Positions 25,292 through 33,150 of a stretch of 38,860 bases of DNA are shown here, in pieces (the stretch's first letter is position 1; the number at the start of each line of letters is the position of its first letter). The notes beneath the pieces were generated by a model. It had not been told where the DNA came from and made no database searches. It worked only from the letters and a program-made list of their open reading frames with translations. The DNA is taken from the NCBI GenBank assembly GCA_019113825.1, contig DXGR01000097.1:1-38860 (forward strand), given 5' to 3'. Origin of the DNA: Candidatus Stackebrandtia excrementipullorum (GTDB lineage: Bacteria; Actinomycetota; Actinomycetes; Mycobacteriales; Micromonosporaceae). The position numbers and the translations under genes were made by a program.

Positions 25292-25806
25292 ATTCGTGAG
25301 TATCCCCCATCGAAGCCGGTCGTGCCACCCCGCCGGTCACGTCCCCACCTTTGGTGTGTGTCACCGCATGTAGACAAACGATCCGGTAAGCAACCGGTGA
25401 CAGCGGGAAGGACGGAGGTAGGCGGTGCCGTCTCACCATTACGGACGCGGGCGTGTTGTCCAAACAAACGTCCTCGGCTTGTGATCAGATCGCAACCGAA
25501 TGGGCGTGGGATCGTTTCAAGGGTGCCCGGTAAGCGGGCGGGCGTACGAGGGCGGCGAAAAACATGGGAACAGTCGGCGGCGCCGGCGGCATCCAAGCGC
25601 CGCTACCGCCTACGACCACAACTTTTCCTTTCCGTCACGGCAATCTTTTGTGTCGCAAGGCAACCTCCGATGCGGCAGAAGGGTCGCCTTCATCGCCCTC
25701 GTATCGTTTGATGGCCGTAAACAGCGGCCGATCGTCGCCAAATCGCGCGCAATTGCGTTCCACAACGAACAATTGCGCATTGCCCACGGGGGAAAAGGAG
25801 GTTCTA
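25292..25806. other. 515-base divergent intergenic region
   Basis: The region contains the leaders of the transglycosylase gene (minus) and the cyclase/NB-ARC gene (plus). A long open frame on the plus strand reaches the cyclase gene from 25564, but its translation has no family resemblance, so I read the region as non-coding. I looked for the c-di-AMP (ydaO) riboswitch often found before actinobacterial cell-wall hydrolases and could not match it. An inverted repeat at 25747-25778 is listed separately. Confidence 0.4.
25747..25778. promoter_or_regulatory. Inverted repeat GCGCAATTG/CAATTGCGC before the cyclase/NB-ARC gene
   Basis: GCGCAATTG (25747-25755) and CAATTGCGC (25770-25778) are a perfect nine-base inverted repeat with 14 bases between. 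Each arm contains the palindrome CAATTG, so CAATTGCG also occurs as a direct repeat. It ends 28 bases before the GTG start, a typical place for an operator or a 5' hairpin. No regulator is identified. Confidence 0.45.
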
Positions 25807-27417
25807 GTGGGCAGCTTGACAGCGCCGGGAGGCGAGCTTCCCAGCGGAATGGTCACTTTTCTGTTCACCGACATCGAAGGCTCCACACGATTGGCCTGCG
25901 AGCTCGGTGAGAAGTACCGGGAGGTGCTTCACGAACACCGGCGCCTTCTTCGCAAAGTGTTCTCTTGCCGAGACGGGAGCGAGCTGCTCACCGAAGGCGA
26001 TTCTTTTTTCATCGTCTTCGATGACGCCCACAACGCCGTCGACGCAGCCATTACGGCCCAGGAAACCCTGTGGGGGCACCCGTGGCCGACGGCTGCGCGT
26101 TGGCGTGGCCCGGCTCGCCCCAAGGTACGCATGGGGTTGCACACCGGTTACGCAGTGCCCGACAACCAGGGCTACGCGACGTCGCTGGTGCACCGGGCCG
26201 CGCGGGTGTGCGCAGCAGCCCACGGCGACCAGATTCTGTGCAGCAGAACCACACTGGAAGCCTGTGGACACCTACCCGAGGGCACGCACGCGGTCAATCT
26301 GGGGCTGTTCCGACTGCGTGGCTTCGACGACTCGGAGCAACTGCATCAGTTGTCCAGTGGCCCTCTGCCGCAACGGTTCCCACCTCCCAGCGCCCAACGA
26401 CGCCAACACAACCTGCCCGCCGAGCCCGATCTGTTCATCGGGCGAAAGGACGAACAAGGCGACCTGATACGACTTCTCAACGGACACCGGCTCATCAGCG
26501 TCACCGCGTTGACGGGCACGGGTAAATCCCGTTTGGTCAAGAACCTGGCGCTCAGACTGGCCGACACCTACCGCGACGGCGCCTGGTATGCGGACCTTTC
26601 GACCCACGACGACCTCGGTTCGGCACTGACCACGGCATTCGGGTTTCGCGACGACCCGTTTCGCCCTCTATTGGACTGTGTAATCGAACGACTGCGCCAC
26701 CAGGAATGCCTCATCGTGCTCGACGACACGCAAGGTCACCACACCCTCCCGATCACCCGCCTCTTGGCGGAGTGCCCCGGGGTACGTGTGCTGTCGACAT
26801 CGCATCAACCATTGGGGCTGGTGGGTGAGGTCAAATGGGCGCTGCCGACGATGTCGGTGCCCGACGCAGCGGCGTTGATGCGGCGGCGTGCCATGGCCGC
26901 ATCAGGCGGGGTCGACCCGGGCGACTGCATCGAACTTGCCACCTATGTGGATGGGTTCCCGCCGGCGGTGACGATCCTTGCGTCGTTGCTCCCGTTCATG
27001 AACGGCGACCGACTGCTCCATAAGCTTCATACCGAAAAACTCACGCTGTTGGACGCCAGAGGAGAGCTCTCAGCCATATTGGACGACGTCTACGAGCAGC
27101 TGTCGCCCCGGGCGGCGTTCCTGCTTCGTGCCCTGTCCGATCGGCCCGTGGCCGTGGGTGTGGACGACGTCGAACAACTCTGCGGCGGAGCCGGAGCCGC
27201 ACTGGACGCCCTCATCAACCTCGTCGACATGTCGTTGGTGGACATCCATCGCACCGACGGAGAGGCCGTCTACCGGCTGCCGGCCCCGGTCCGGTGGTAC
27301 GCCAACCTCCAACGACAACAGGCAGGTGATCAACCTCCGCAGACGGCACGCTGCTCATCGATGGCCACGCACATGCCGCCACCGCGGTTGAGCTGGACGG
27401 GCGCGCCGACGAAGTAG
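25807..27417 (+). CDS. Class III nucleotidyl cyclase/NB-ARC ATPase signalling protein, 536 aa
   Basis: The start is GTG 25807, preceded by a near-perfect AAAAGGAGG. Residues 15-185 are a class III cyclase domain. FLFTDIEGST carries the first metal Asp (D22), LTEGDSFFIVF the second (D65), and SLVHRAARV replaces the usual VN-x-A-x-R by VH-x-A-x-R (H129, R133), a variant I recall from other cyclase/NB-ARC regulators. Residues about 208-480 are an NB-ARC/STAND ATPase with P-loop TGTGKSR (236-242), Walker B CLIVLDDTQ and STSHQPLGL. Usual relatives continue with TPR repeats to 900 residues or more. This one stops early, with a polar tail unlike the family, so it is probably truncated. It ends at a strong terminator. 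Confidence 0.85.
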   Translation: MGSLTAPGGELPSGMVTFLFTDIEGSTRLACELGEKYREVLHEHRRLLRKVFSCRDGSELLTEGDSFFIVFDDAHNAVDAAITAQETLWGHPWPTAARWRGPARPKVRMGLHTGYAVPDNQGYATSLVHRAARVCAAAHGDQILCSRTTLEACGHLPEGTHAVNLGLFRLRGFDDSEQLHQLSSGPLPQRFPPPSAQRRQHNLPAEPDLFIGRKDEQGDLIRLLNGHRLISVTALTGTGKSRLVKNLALRLADTYRDGAWYADLSTHDDLGSALTTAFGFRDDPFRPLLDCVIERLRHQECLIVLDDTQGHHTLPITRLLAECPGVRVLSTSHQPLGLVGEVKWALPTMSVPDAAALMRRRAMAASGGVDPGDCIELATYVDGFPPAVTILASLLPFMNGDRLLHKLHTEKLTLLDARGELSAILDDVYEQLSPRAAFLLRALSDRPVAVGVDDVEQLCGGAGAALDALINLVDMSLVDIHRTDGEAVYRLPAPVRWYANLQRQQAGDQPPQTARCSSMATHMPPPRLSWTGAPTK

Positions 27418-27418
27418 A

Positions 27419-27453
27419 GACGGTGGCCGGTCCTGCCAAACCCGGCCACCGTC
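27419..27453. terminator. Bidirectional hairpin terminator between the cyclase and glycoside hydrolase genes
   Basis: GACGGTGGCCGG (27419-27430) and CCGGCCACCGTC (27442-27453) are perfectly complementary over 12 bases with an 11-base loop. It starts two bases after the cyclase stop and lies 22 bases beyond the end of the convergent gene at 27475. Confidence 0.8.
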
Positions 27454-27474
27454 CTCCGCATACGCCGAAAATAC

Positions 27475-29133
27475 CTATCCGATCGCAGGCGGACTTTCCT
27501 GCCAGACACGGTTCAGCGACGACACCGCGAACACGCGGTTCTCGGACTGTTCGCCCTCCCAGGTGAAGGACTGAACCGTCGCCTCCGAGTCGTGTGGGAC
27601 GACCGCGACCAGGTGAGTGGCGTCGGTGAAGTCGCATTCGCCCGACTCGTCCTCGAGTGTGTAAACGGCGTACCGGGTGACTTCGTCGATGCCTTCTCCG
27701 GCCTCCGCCGGACGCCATTCGACGACGTACTCGCCGTCACTCCACTCCACGGACGACACTTGCGGCTCCAGCGGTACCGTCCCGCCCAGGTGCGGTGACG
27801 CGGGAACCAACGCCGGTCGGCTGTAGTGCTCGTCGCGCAACAGCGTCATCGCGTTGAGCTGATCCTCGCGCACCGACGTGGCCGAGAAGTACGCGTTTCC
27901 GTGCACGTTCGGGTGCTCACGGCACAGTGTGACGTGGTTCAGCAGTTCACGCGGATCGTTCTTCCACTCCGGTGACGCCTCGTCGACGTTGACCTTGTAC
28001 GTGGCCTCGCCGATGATCAGCTGGCAGTCGGTGCCTTCGCACACGTCGTTCCACCACTGAGCCAAAACCGTGTACGAGGCGATCTCCAGAGACATCGCCC
28101 AGTAGATCTGCGGCGCGATGTAGTCGATCCAGCCTTCTCGCACCCATTTCCGGGTGTCGGCGTACAAGACGTCGTACGTCGGCGCGCCCGCGACGGTGTC
28201 GGAGCCTTCCGGGTCGTCGGCAATGTTGCGCCACACCCCGAACGGGCTGACTCCGAAGCGGACCCAGGGCTTGATCTCCTTGACGCGCCGGTTGAACTCC
28301 TCGATGAGTTGGTCCGTGTTGGCGCGTCGCCAATCCGCCTTGTTGTCGAAGTCCCCGCCGTGTTCGGCGTAGGCGGCGTCGTCGTCGAAGTCCTCGTCGC
28401 CGGCCGGGTACGGGTAGAAGTAGTCGTCGAAATGAACCGCGTCGATGTCGTAGTTCTCGACCGCGTGAAGCATGGCCTCGATGACGAATTCCCGGACCTC
28501 GGGCAATCCCGGGTTGTAGTACAGCCGTGAGGCGGCGCCGGACTTGGGGTAGGCAACGACCCAGTCGGGGTTCTGCCGGGCGGGGTGCGTCTCGTGGAGC
28601 TTCGCCGGGTCCCCACCCGCGTCTCCCGACGACGTGGGCATCGAAACCCGGTACGGGTTGAACCACGCGTGGAAGTCGAGTCCGGCGTCGTGAGTGGCCT
28701 TGACCGCGAACTCGAGCGGGTCGTATCCGGGGTCACCGCCTTGTTCCCCGGTGAGCCACCGCGACCACGGTTCGTGGGGCGACGGCCAGAAGGCGTCGGC
28801 TGTCGGACGAACCTGTGTGATGACCGCGTTGAGACCGTATTCGGCGGCGTCGTCGAGCCACCGCCGGTACTCGGCCTTCTGCGTTTCGGCGTCCTGTCCC
28901 GTGGTCGACGGCCAGTCGATGTTCACGACACCGGCGATCCACGAGGCGCGGAACTCCTCCTTGGGGCGGGCCGCGTCGGCGTCGCACTCGGGCGACGGTT
29001 CGTCTTCTCCCGGGTCGGTCGGGTCGGCCGTCGCCACACCGGTGGACCACAGCGCTGCACCACCGGCGGCAACCGCACCCGCGGCGCCCAGCACCGTGCG
29101 TCGAGTCAGCCAGGCGGGTCGAATATCTGGCAT
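27475..29133 (-). CDS. Secreted GHL10/DUF187-type glycoside hydrolase-like protein, 552 aa
   Basis: A Tat signal is evident: LTRRTVLGAAGAVAAGGAAL with the twin Arg, then an Ala-rich cleavage region near residue 36. The catalytic barrel (residues about 60-420) reads FRASWIAGVVNIDWPS, NAVITQVRPTADAFW, DFHAWFNPYRVSM, YNPGLPEVREFVIEAMLHAV and YDIDAVHFDDYFYPYP. The last motif holds the acidic residues expected for the active site. GHL10 proteins (DUF187) are exported and thought to cleave polysaccharide or peptidoglycan-linked sugars. A C-terminal beta-sandwich of about 100 residues resembles fibronectin III (VSSVEWSDGEYVVEWRPAEA). The start is ATG 29133 with GAAGAGGAG upstream. Confidence 0.9.
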   Translation of the reverse strand: MPDIRPAWLTRRTVLGAAGAVAAGGAALWSTGVATADPTDPGEDEPSPECDADAARPKEEFRASWIAGVVNIDWPSTTGQDAETQKAEYRRWLDDAAEYGLNAVITQVRPTADAFWPSPHEPWSRWLTGEQGGDPGYDPLEFAVKATHDAGLDFHAWFNPYRVSMPTSSGDAGGDPAKLHETHPARQNPDWVVAYPKSGAASRLYYNPGLPEVREFVIEAMLHAVENYDIDAVHFDDYFYPYPAGDEDFDDDAAYAEHGGDFDNKADWRRANTDQLIEEFNRRVKEIKPWVRFGVSPFGVWRNIADDPEGSDTVAGAPTYDVLYADTRKWVREGWIDYIAPQIYWAMSLEIASYTVLAQWWNDVCEGTDCQLIIGEATYKVNVDEASPEWKNDPRELLNHVTLCREHPNVHGNAYFSATSVREDQLNAMTLLRDEHYSRPALVPASPHLGGTVPLEPQVSSVEWSDGEYVVEWRPAEAGEGIDEVTRYAVYTLEDESGECDFTDATHLVAVVPHDSEATVQSFTWEGEQSENRVFAVSSLNRVWQESPPAIG

Positions 29134-29235
29134 CTGGCGCTCCTCTTCTGTATATGTAGAAAAACGTCAATGGAAGGCCACAGTTTTGCAGCTTCTCTAC
29201 GAAGAAAGCAAGAGGCCAGACGCCCGGAACACGTA

Positions 29236-29742
29236 TTACCCCGCCGCCGACCGCAAACACGCCACCGTGGTCAACGACTCGACGCCAAGATCGGGACGCG
29301 GTTGATAAGCCACCATGACCGCCGCGCCGAGCCACTCGGCCCCACTGTCCACGACCAGATCCTTCACAGCCGCGACCTGTGCCCCCGTCTCGACGACGTC
29401 GTCGACCAGCAAAACCCTGTCACCCGTTCGAGGTCGCCCCGCCACACCTCCGACATCATCCAGTGTGGCCAGTAGTATCGACCCGTCCGGCTGCGGCTGC
29501 TTCTGCACCGCCAACATGCCCACGCCCCGCTGCATCGCCACCAGCGGCGCAAGCAGATAGCCACTCGACTGGACACCGGCGATCAACGTGGGCCGTGCCG
29601 AAGGAAACAACGCGGCCAACCCCGGCCCCAACGCGCGCAACAGCTCCGCATCGGTCCACCACGCCAACGTCGCCAACCGGTCCTCCGCCCACGCGGTGCA
29701 CCGCGTCAGCAGAGCGGCGGCGGCCGCGGTCGCCTCGCTCAC
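29236..29742 (-). CDS. Type I phosphoribosyltransferase-like protein, 168 aa
   Basis: The PRPP-binding signature is VLLVDDVVETGAQVAAV (residues 110-126). GVQSSGYLLAPLVAMQRGVG (57-76) fits the preceding loop of type I PRTases. The sequence resembles the orotate/adenine PRTase group rather than hypoxanthine PRTase, but the acceptor base is not clear. I choose GTG 29742 because it overlaps the dacB stop as GTGA, although the frame extends 12 bases further. In many actinobacteria tilS and hpt follow dacB; here a different PRTase takes that place. Nucleotide salvage is likely. Confidence 0.8.
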   Translation of the reverse strand: MSEATAAAAALLTRCTAWAEDRLATLAWWTDAELLRALGPGLAALFPSARPTLIAGVQSSGYLLAPLVAMQRGVGMLAVQKQPQPDGSILLATLDDVGGVAGRPRTGDRVLLVDDVVETGAQVAAVKDLVVDSGAEWLGAAVMVAYQPRPDLGVESLTTVACLRSAAG

Positions 29743-31142
29743 GCGCACCCACACGCGGCGAGCACCGCCGCCGCACGATCCAACGCCTGTTCGGCACCGT
29801 AACCGTCACGATGACCGTTGAGGATGAACGAAAACGTCAACCAACGCCCATCGGCGGTCACGACAAAGCCCGTCAACGAGCCCACCTCGTTCAAAGTGCC
29901 GGTCTTCGCTCGCACTTCACCGTGGGCGTCCGACTCCCCCTCGAACCGGTCGTTCAAAGATCCGCTGTAACCGGCCACCGGCATCGACGCCGATATCCCC
30001 GTCACATCGGCGTCACCGGCCACGCTGTACGCCACCAGCTCCGACAACATGCTCGCGGTGAGCAGATTGTCCTGCGACAGGCCACTGCCGTCGTGCAACA
30101 CCACCCCGTCGGTCGTCATCCCCAGCGACTCCAAGGTCGCCAACGTCGCCGACGCCGCACCGGCGAACGACGCCTCTTCCCCCGTGGCGATCGCCACGTG
30201 CCGCGCAAGGACGTCGGTCAACAGATTGTCGGAACTGGTCATCGCCATCTCGGCCATGCGCTGCATGTTCGGCGAATGAACCACGCCGAGCTCCTCAGCG
30301 CCCTCGGGAGCCGAACCGTCGACGACCTGAGAGGCACCCAACAGGTCCGCCAACTGTTCGGCCGCATACCCGGTCGGGTCGTCGGCCCGTTGCGAATAAT
30401 GCGGCGCCGTGGGGTCCAACCGGCCGCCGTCGACCATGAACGGCGTCAACTTCGCCGTGTACCCGGCCGCGATCTCGGCGGGCTTCACACCAACGGCGAC
30501 GGGATCGTCCACGAAGATCGAGGTGTCGACCGTCAAGGTGGTCACGTCGCCGCCGACGGCGTCGCGAACCTGAGCGGCCAGATCGGTCAACTGTGCCGCC
30601 TCGTCGTAGTAGCCCGAGCCGTCACGGGTCAACGTCACATCGCCACCGGCCACCAACACAACCTCACCGTCACCGTGACCGGCCACCACCCTCGTGGGGA
30701 TGCGATAGCCCGGCCCCCACGTGGCCAGGGCCGCCACGGCGGTCACGGTTTTCAACGACGAAGCCGGTTTAAGCAGTTCCGTGCCGTCCTGGGCGTACAA
30801 CTCCTCGCCCGACATCCCGTCGCGGACCGAGATCGCGACGGTCCCCTTCACCGAGGAGAAGGCGTCGTCCAGCAGCGGAGCCAGGCTTTCCGCAGTGGGC
30901 ATCGGCGCGTCCGCGGACGGCCCGGGCAAAGCCTCGAATTCCTCGATCTGTGTGAGGTACGGCCAATGAACAAGTCCGCTCTGCGGCGGCTGCGACACGT
31001 CCGTCACGAAGGGTGTCGCACCGATCCCCACGCCCGCGACCAGCATCAACACCGCCACCACCGCCGGCCACCGCCGCCGACGCTCACTCGGTTGTGGTGC
31101 ATCGCTCTGTTCAACGGGTCTGCTGTCTACGCCTGAGGCCAC
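29739..31142 (-). CDS. dacB: D-alanyl-D-alanine carboxypeptidase/endopeptidase (PBP4, DacB type), 467 aa
   Basis: The enzyme trims or cleaves cross-links in peptidoglycan outside the membrane. One N-terminal membrane helix (residues about 25-46) anchors it. The penicillin-binding motifs are all present: SxxK as PASSLKTV (S128, K131), SxN as [10 protein letters not shown], and KTG as [12 protein letters not shown]. The insertion between the first two motifs (about 170 residues) is the mark of class C PBP4-type enzymes ([26 protein letters not shown]). The GTG start at 31142 is divergent from ppa with 137 bases between, an arrangement conserved in many actinobacteria. Confidence 0.93.
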   Translation of the reverse strand: MASGVDSRPVEQSDAPQPSERRRRWPAVVAVLMLVAGVGIGATPFVTDVSQPPQSGLVHWPYLTQIEEFEALPGPSADAPMPTAESLAPLLDDAFSSVKGTVAISVRDGMSGEELYAQDGTELLKPASSLKTVTAVAALATWGPGYRIPTRVVAGHGDGEVVLVAGGDVTLTRDGSGYYDEAAQLTDLAAQVRDAVGGDVTTLTVDTSIFVDDPVAVGVKPAEIAAGYTAKLTPFMVDGGRLDPTAPHYSQRADDPTGYAAEQLADLLGASQVVDGSAPEGAEELGVVHSPNMQRMAEMAMTSSDNLLTDVLARHVAIATGEEASFAGAASATLATLESLGMTTDGVVLHDGSGLSQDNLLTASMLSELVAYSVAGDADVTGISASMPVAGYSGSLNDRFEGESDAHGEVRAKTGTLNEVGSLTGFVVTADGRWLTFSFILNGHRDGYGAEQALDRAAAVLAACGCA

Positions 31143-31279
31143 TAAGTGAGACTAAAGCCTGTCCACAACTGCCGCCAGCGGACAGTACGACCGAGAGCCT
31201 CCGTCGGGGGCGAAAGGCTGACGTACCGTTACCGCAACAGAGGGCAGCACCACCAAACGCACAGTCAGGGGAGACGGGC

Positions 31280-31789
31280 GTGGAGTTCGACGTCACCATC
31301 GAAATACCCAAGGGCAACCGCAACAAGTACGAGGTCGACCATGACACCGGGCGTATCCGGTTGGACCGTACCCTGTTCACCGCGACCCAGTACCCGGCCG
31401 ATTACGGGTTTATCGAGAACACTCTCGGCGAGGACGGCGACCCGCTCGACGCTCTCGTTCTGGTTCCCGAGCCGACCTTTCCAGGTTGCCTGATCCGCGC
31501 GCGTGCCATCGGCATGTTCCGGATGCGGGACGAAAAGGGCGGCGACGACAAGGTGCTGTGTGTACCCGCAGAGGACCCGAGACAGGAGCACCTGCGCGAC
31601 ATACATCACGTGCCGGAGTTCGACCGCATGGAGATCGAACACTTCTTCACCGTGTACAAGGACCTTGAACCCGGTAAGAGCGTCGAGGGGGCGAAGTGGG
31701 TCGGCCGCACCGCGGCCGAAGAGGAGATAGACCGTTCCGTCCAACGTGAGGTGGAACGCAAGGCCGCCGAGGAGCCCGACGAACACTAG
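31280..31789 (+). CDS. ppa: Inorganic pyrophosphatase, 169 aa
   Basis: This is a family I soluble pyrophosphatase that hydrolyses pyrophosphate released in biosynthesis, in the cytosol. Signature parts are [38 protein letters not shown] (metal-binding acids), and [21 protein letters not shown] use GTG 31280 because GGGGAG lies about seven bases upstream and the family begins there ([11 protein letters not shown]). A longer open frame upstream is not similar. The length of about 169 residues is normal for the bacterial family. It is divergent from dacB. Confidence 0.96.
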   Translation: MEFDVTIEIPKGNRNKYEVDHDTGRIRLDRTLFTATQYPADYGFIENTLGEDGDPLDALVLVPEPTFPGCLIRARAIGMFRMRDEKGGDDKVLCVPAEDPRQEHLRDIHHVPEFDRMEIEHFFTVYKDLEPGKSVEGAKWVGRTAAEEEIDRSVQREVERKAAEEPDEH

Positions 31790-31881
31790 GTCCGCTCGTC
31801 GACTCTGCACGGCCACCGGTGTCGGACACAGTCGGCTTTTCGAAACGCGACAGTGCGCGTGGGCTCCACGCGCACCCGCGT

Positions 31882-32856
31882 TTACAGCAATCCCCGCTTC
31901 ACAGCCTGCATACCGGCCTGGAAACGGCTTTTCACCCCCAACGACTCGGTAAGCAGTGCAAGCTGCCTGCTCAGCGTCCGTGGACTCACGGCCAGCTCAC
32001 GCGCGATGGCACGATCGCTCAACCCGACGGCCAACAACGACAGCAGGCGTTGTTGGGTGTCGTTCAACGCCGGACCGACAAGCGGCGCGTCGGGGTTGTC
32101 CAAGTCGACGTCGGCCAACGGAATGGCCAGCTGCCACAACACGTCGAACAACGCGACCAGCGCGTCGATCAGAGTCGGGCCCCGAACCACCAACGCCTGG
32201 TCGGTGACCTGCTCGGTACTGAGCGGCAACAGGGCCGTGGACCGATCGGCGATCGCGAGCTTCATCGGCACCAGAGGGGACACACGCGACTCCTCTCCGG
32301 CTTCGGCAAGCTCCGCCAGTTCGGCCATGCGACCGGGCAGTTCAAGCCCTTCCGGCGCATAGATCCCTCGAACCGTGATGCCTCGCGCCAACATCGCCAG
32401 CTCGGGTTCGTTCGGGCCGCTGGGCAACCGGTTGTACGGCGGACGGTCAAGCACCAACAGTTCCTTGATGACGGTGCTTTCCATCTGGCTGTATCGATGC
32501 CCGACCGCCTGTTTCCCGTGGACGATCTCGACAAGCTCCTCTGGAGCACGACGGTCCCGAGGCGCCATCTCCTGCATGAGGGACTGCGCGGCGGCCTGAG
32601 CCGCGACAAGCTCGCGTTGCCGCTCCGCCACGAGCACCTCCACCGCGATATCGGGCCTGGTCGGTGTGAACCTGACCGGTGTGCCGGTCAACCGGGTCAC
32701 CATTCCCAGGTCCTCCAGTCGCCGCAGATCCGGCTTGGCGTCGGCAACCGGCCGGTCAAGGGCCGCCGCGACCTCCAGCGCCGTCCCGCCCGGCGCTCGC
32801 AGCAACGCGCGGTAAGTCCTCTCCTCGGATTCGGTAACTCCCAGAGCCTGCAACAT
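31882..32856 (-). CDS. TrmB-like/LuxR-type HTH transcriptional regulator, 324 aa
   Basis: The N-terminal part (residues about 1-90) is a TrmB-like winged helix (LQALGVTESEERTYRALLRA, LDRPVADAKPDLRRLEDLGM). The C-terminal 65 residues form a LuxR-type helix-turn-helix (ALNDTQQRLLSLLAVGLSDRAIARELAVSPRTLSRQ). The middle is a helical effector or PLD-like region. Such regulators occur repeatedly in actinobacteria next to secreted S8 proteases. I use ATG 32856, but ATG 32892 would add 12 residues, and neither has a strong ribosome-binding site. A perfect palindrome at 32930-32943 lies just upstream. The divergent S8 peptidase gene is its most likely target. Confidence 0.82.
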   Translation of the reverse strand: MLQALGVTESEERTYRALLRAPGGTALEVAAALDRPVADAKPDLRRLEDLGMVTRLTGTPVRFTPTRPDIAVEVLVAERQRELVAAQAAAQSLMQEMAPRDRRAPEELVEIVHGKQAVGHRYSQMESTVIKELLVLDRPPYNRLPSGPNEPELAMLARGITVRGIYAPEGLELPGRMAELAELAEAGEESRVSPLVPMKLAIADRSTALLPLSTEQVTDQALVVRGPTLIDALVALFDVLWQLAIPLADVDLDNPDAPLVGPALNDTQQRLLSLLAVGLSDRAIARELAVSPRTLSRQLALLTESLGVKSRFQAGMQAVKRGLL

Positions 32857-32929
32857 GGCGAGATTGTGCCATGGCCGGGCTTCGCCAGCCATAGATGTAG
32901 ACCCTGAGGTAGCGGCCGGAAAAGAATGG

Positions 32930-32943
32930 ACCGAGGCCTCGGT
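32930..32943. promoter_or_regulatory. Perfect 14-bp palindrome, candidate operator of the TrmB/LuxR-type regulator
   Basis: ACCGAGGCCTCGGT is identical to its reverse complement. It sits between the divergent regulator (start 32856) and the S8 protease (start 33151). A symmetric site of this length fits a dimeric HTH regulator. No other perfect palindrome of that size is visible in the gap. Confidence 0.45.
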
Positions 32944-32986
32944 GCGCCCCTTACAGCAGGTGGCCCGTACCCGCATCTGCCTAAAG

Positions 32987-33034
32987 AGCCGTCTGTGAGT
33001 CCGCCGTCCGGTTGCGCGGCGGCCGAAAACGGCT
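32987..33034 (+). other. Nested hairpin in the leader region of the S8 protease gene
   Basis: AGCCGT (32987-32992) pairs with ACGGCT (33029-33034), and inside it CCGCCG (33001-33006) pairs with CGGCGG (33017-33022). No T-run follows. It could be a leader RNA structure or only a GC-rich coincidence. Confidence 0.3.
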
Positions 33035-33150
33035 CCCACACGAGGCCGTCCCATAAGGCGGTGGCCGCTTCCCGGCCCGGCCCGGCAACAGACCGATAAG
33101 GACTGAACCGGACGGGTGTGGCCCACCGAACACGTTTCCAAGGAGCTCCT

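Noticed and set aside
25292-25563. c-di-AMP (ydaO) riboswitch before the lytic transglycosylase gene
   Set aside because: I looked for its conserved blocks on the minus strand and found only partial resemblance (CACCGG... runs), not the defining elements.
25564-25806. Longer N-terminus for the cyclase/NB-ARC protein
   Set aside because: The extension has no family similarity, and a near-perfect ribosome-binding site marks the GTG at 25807.
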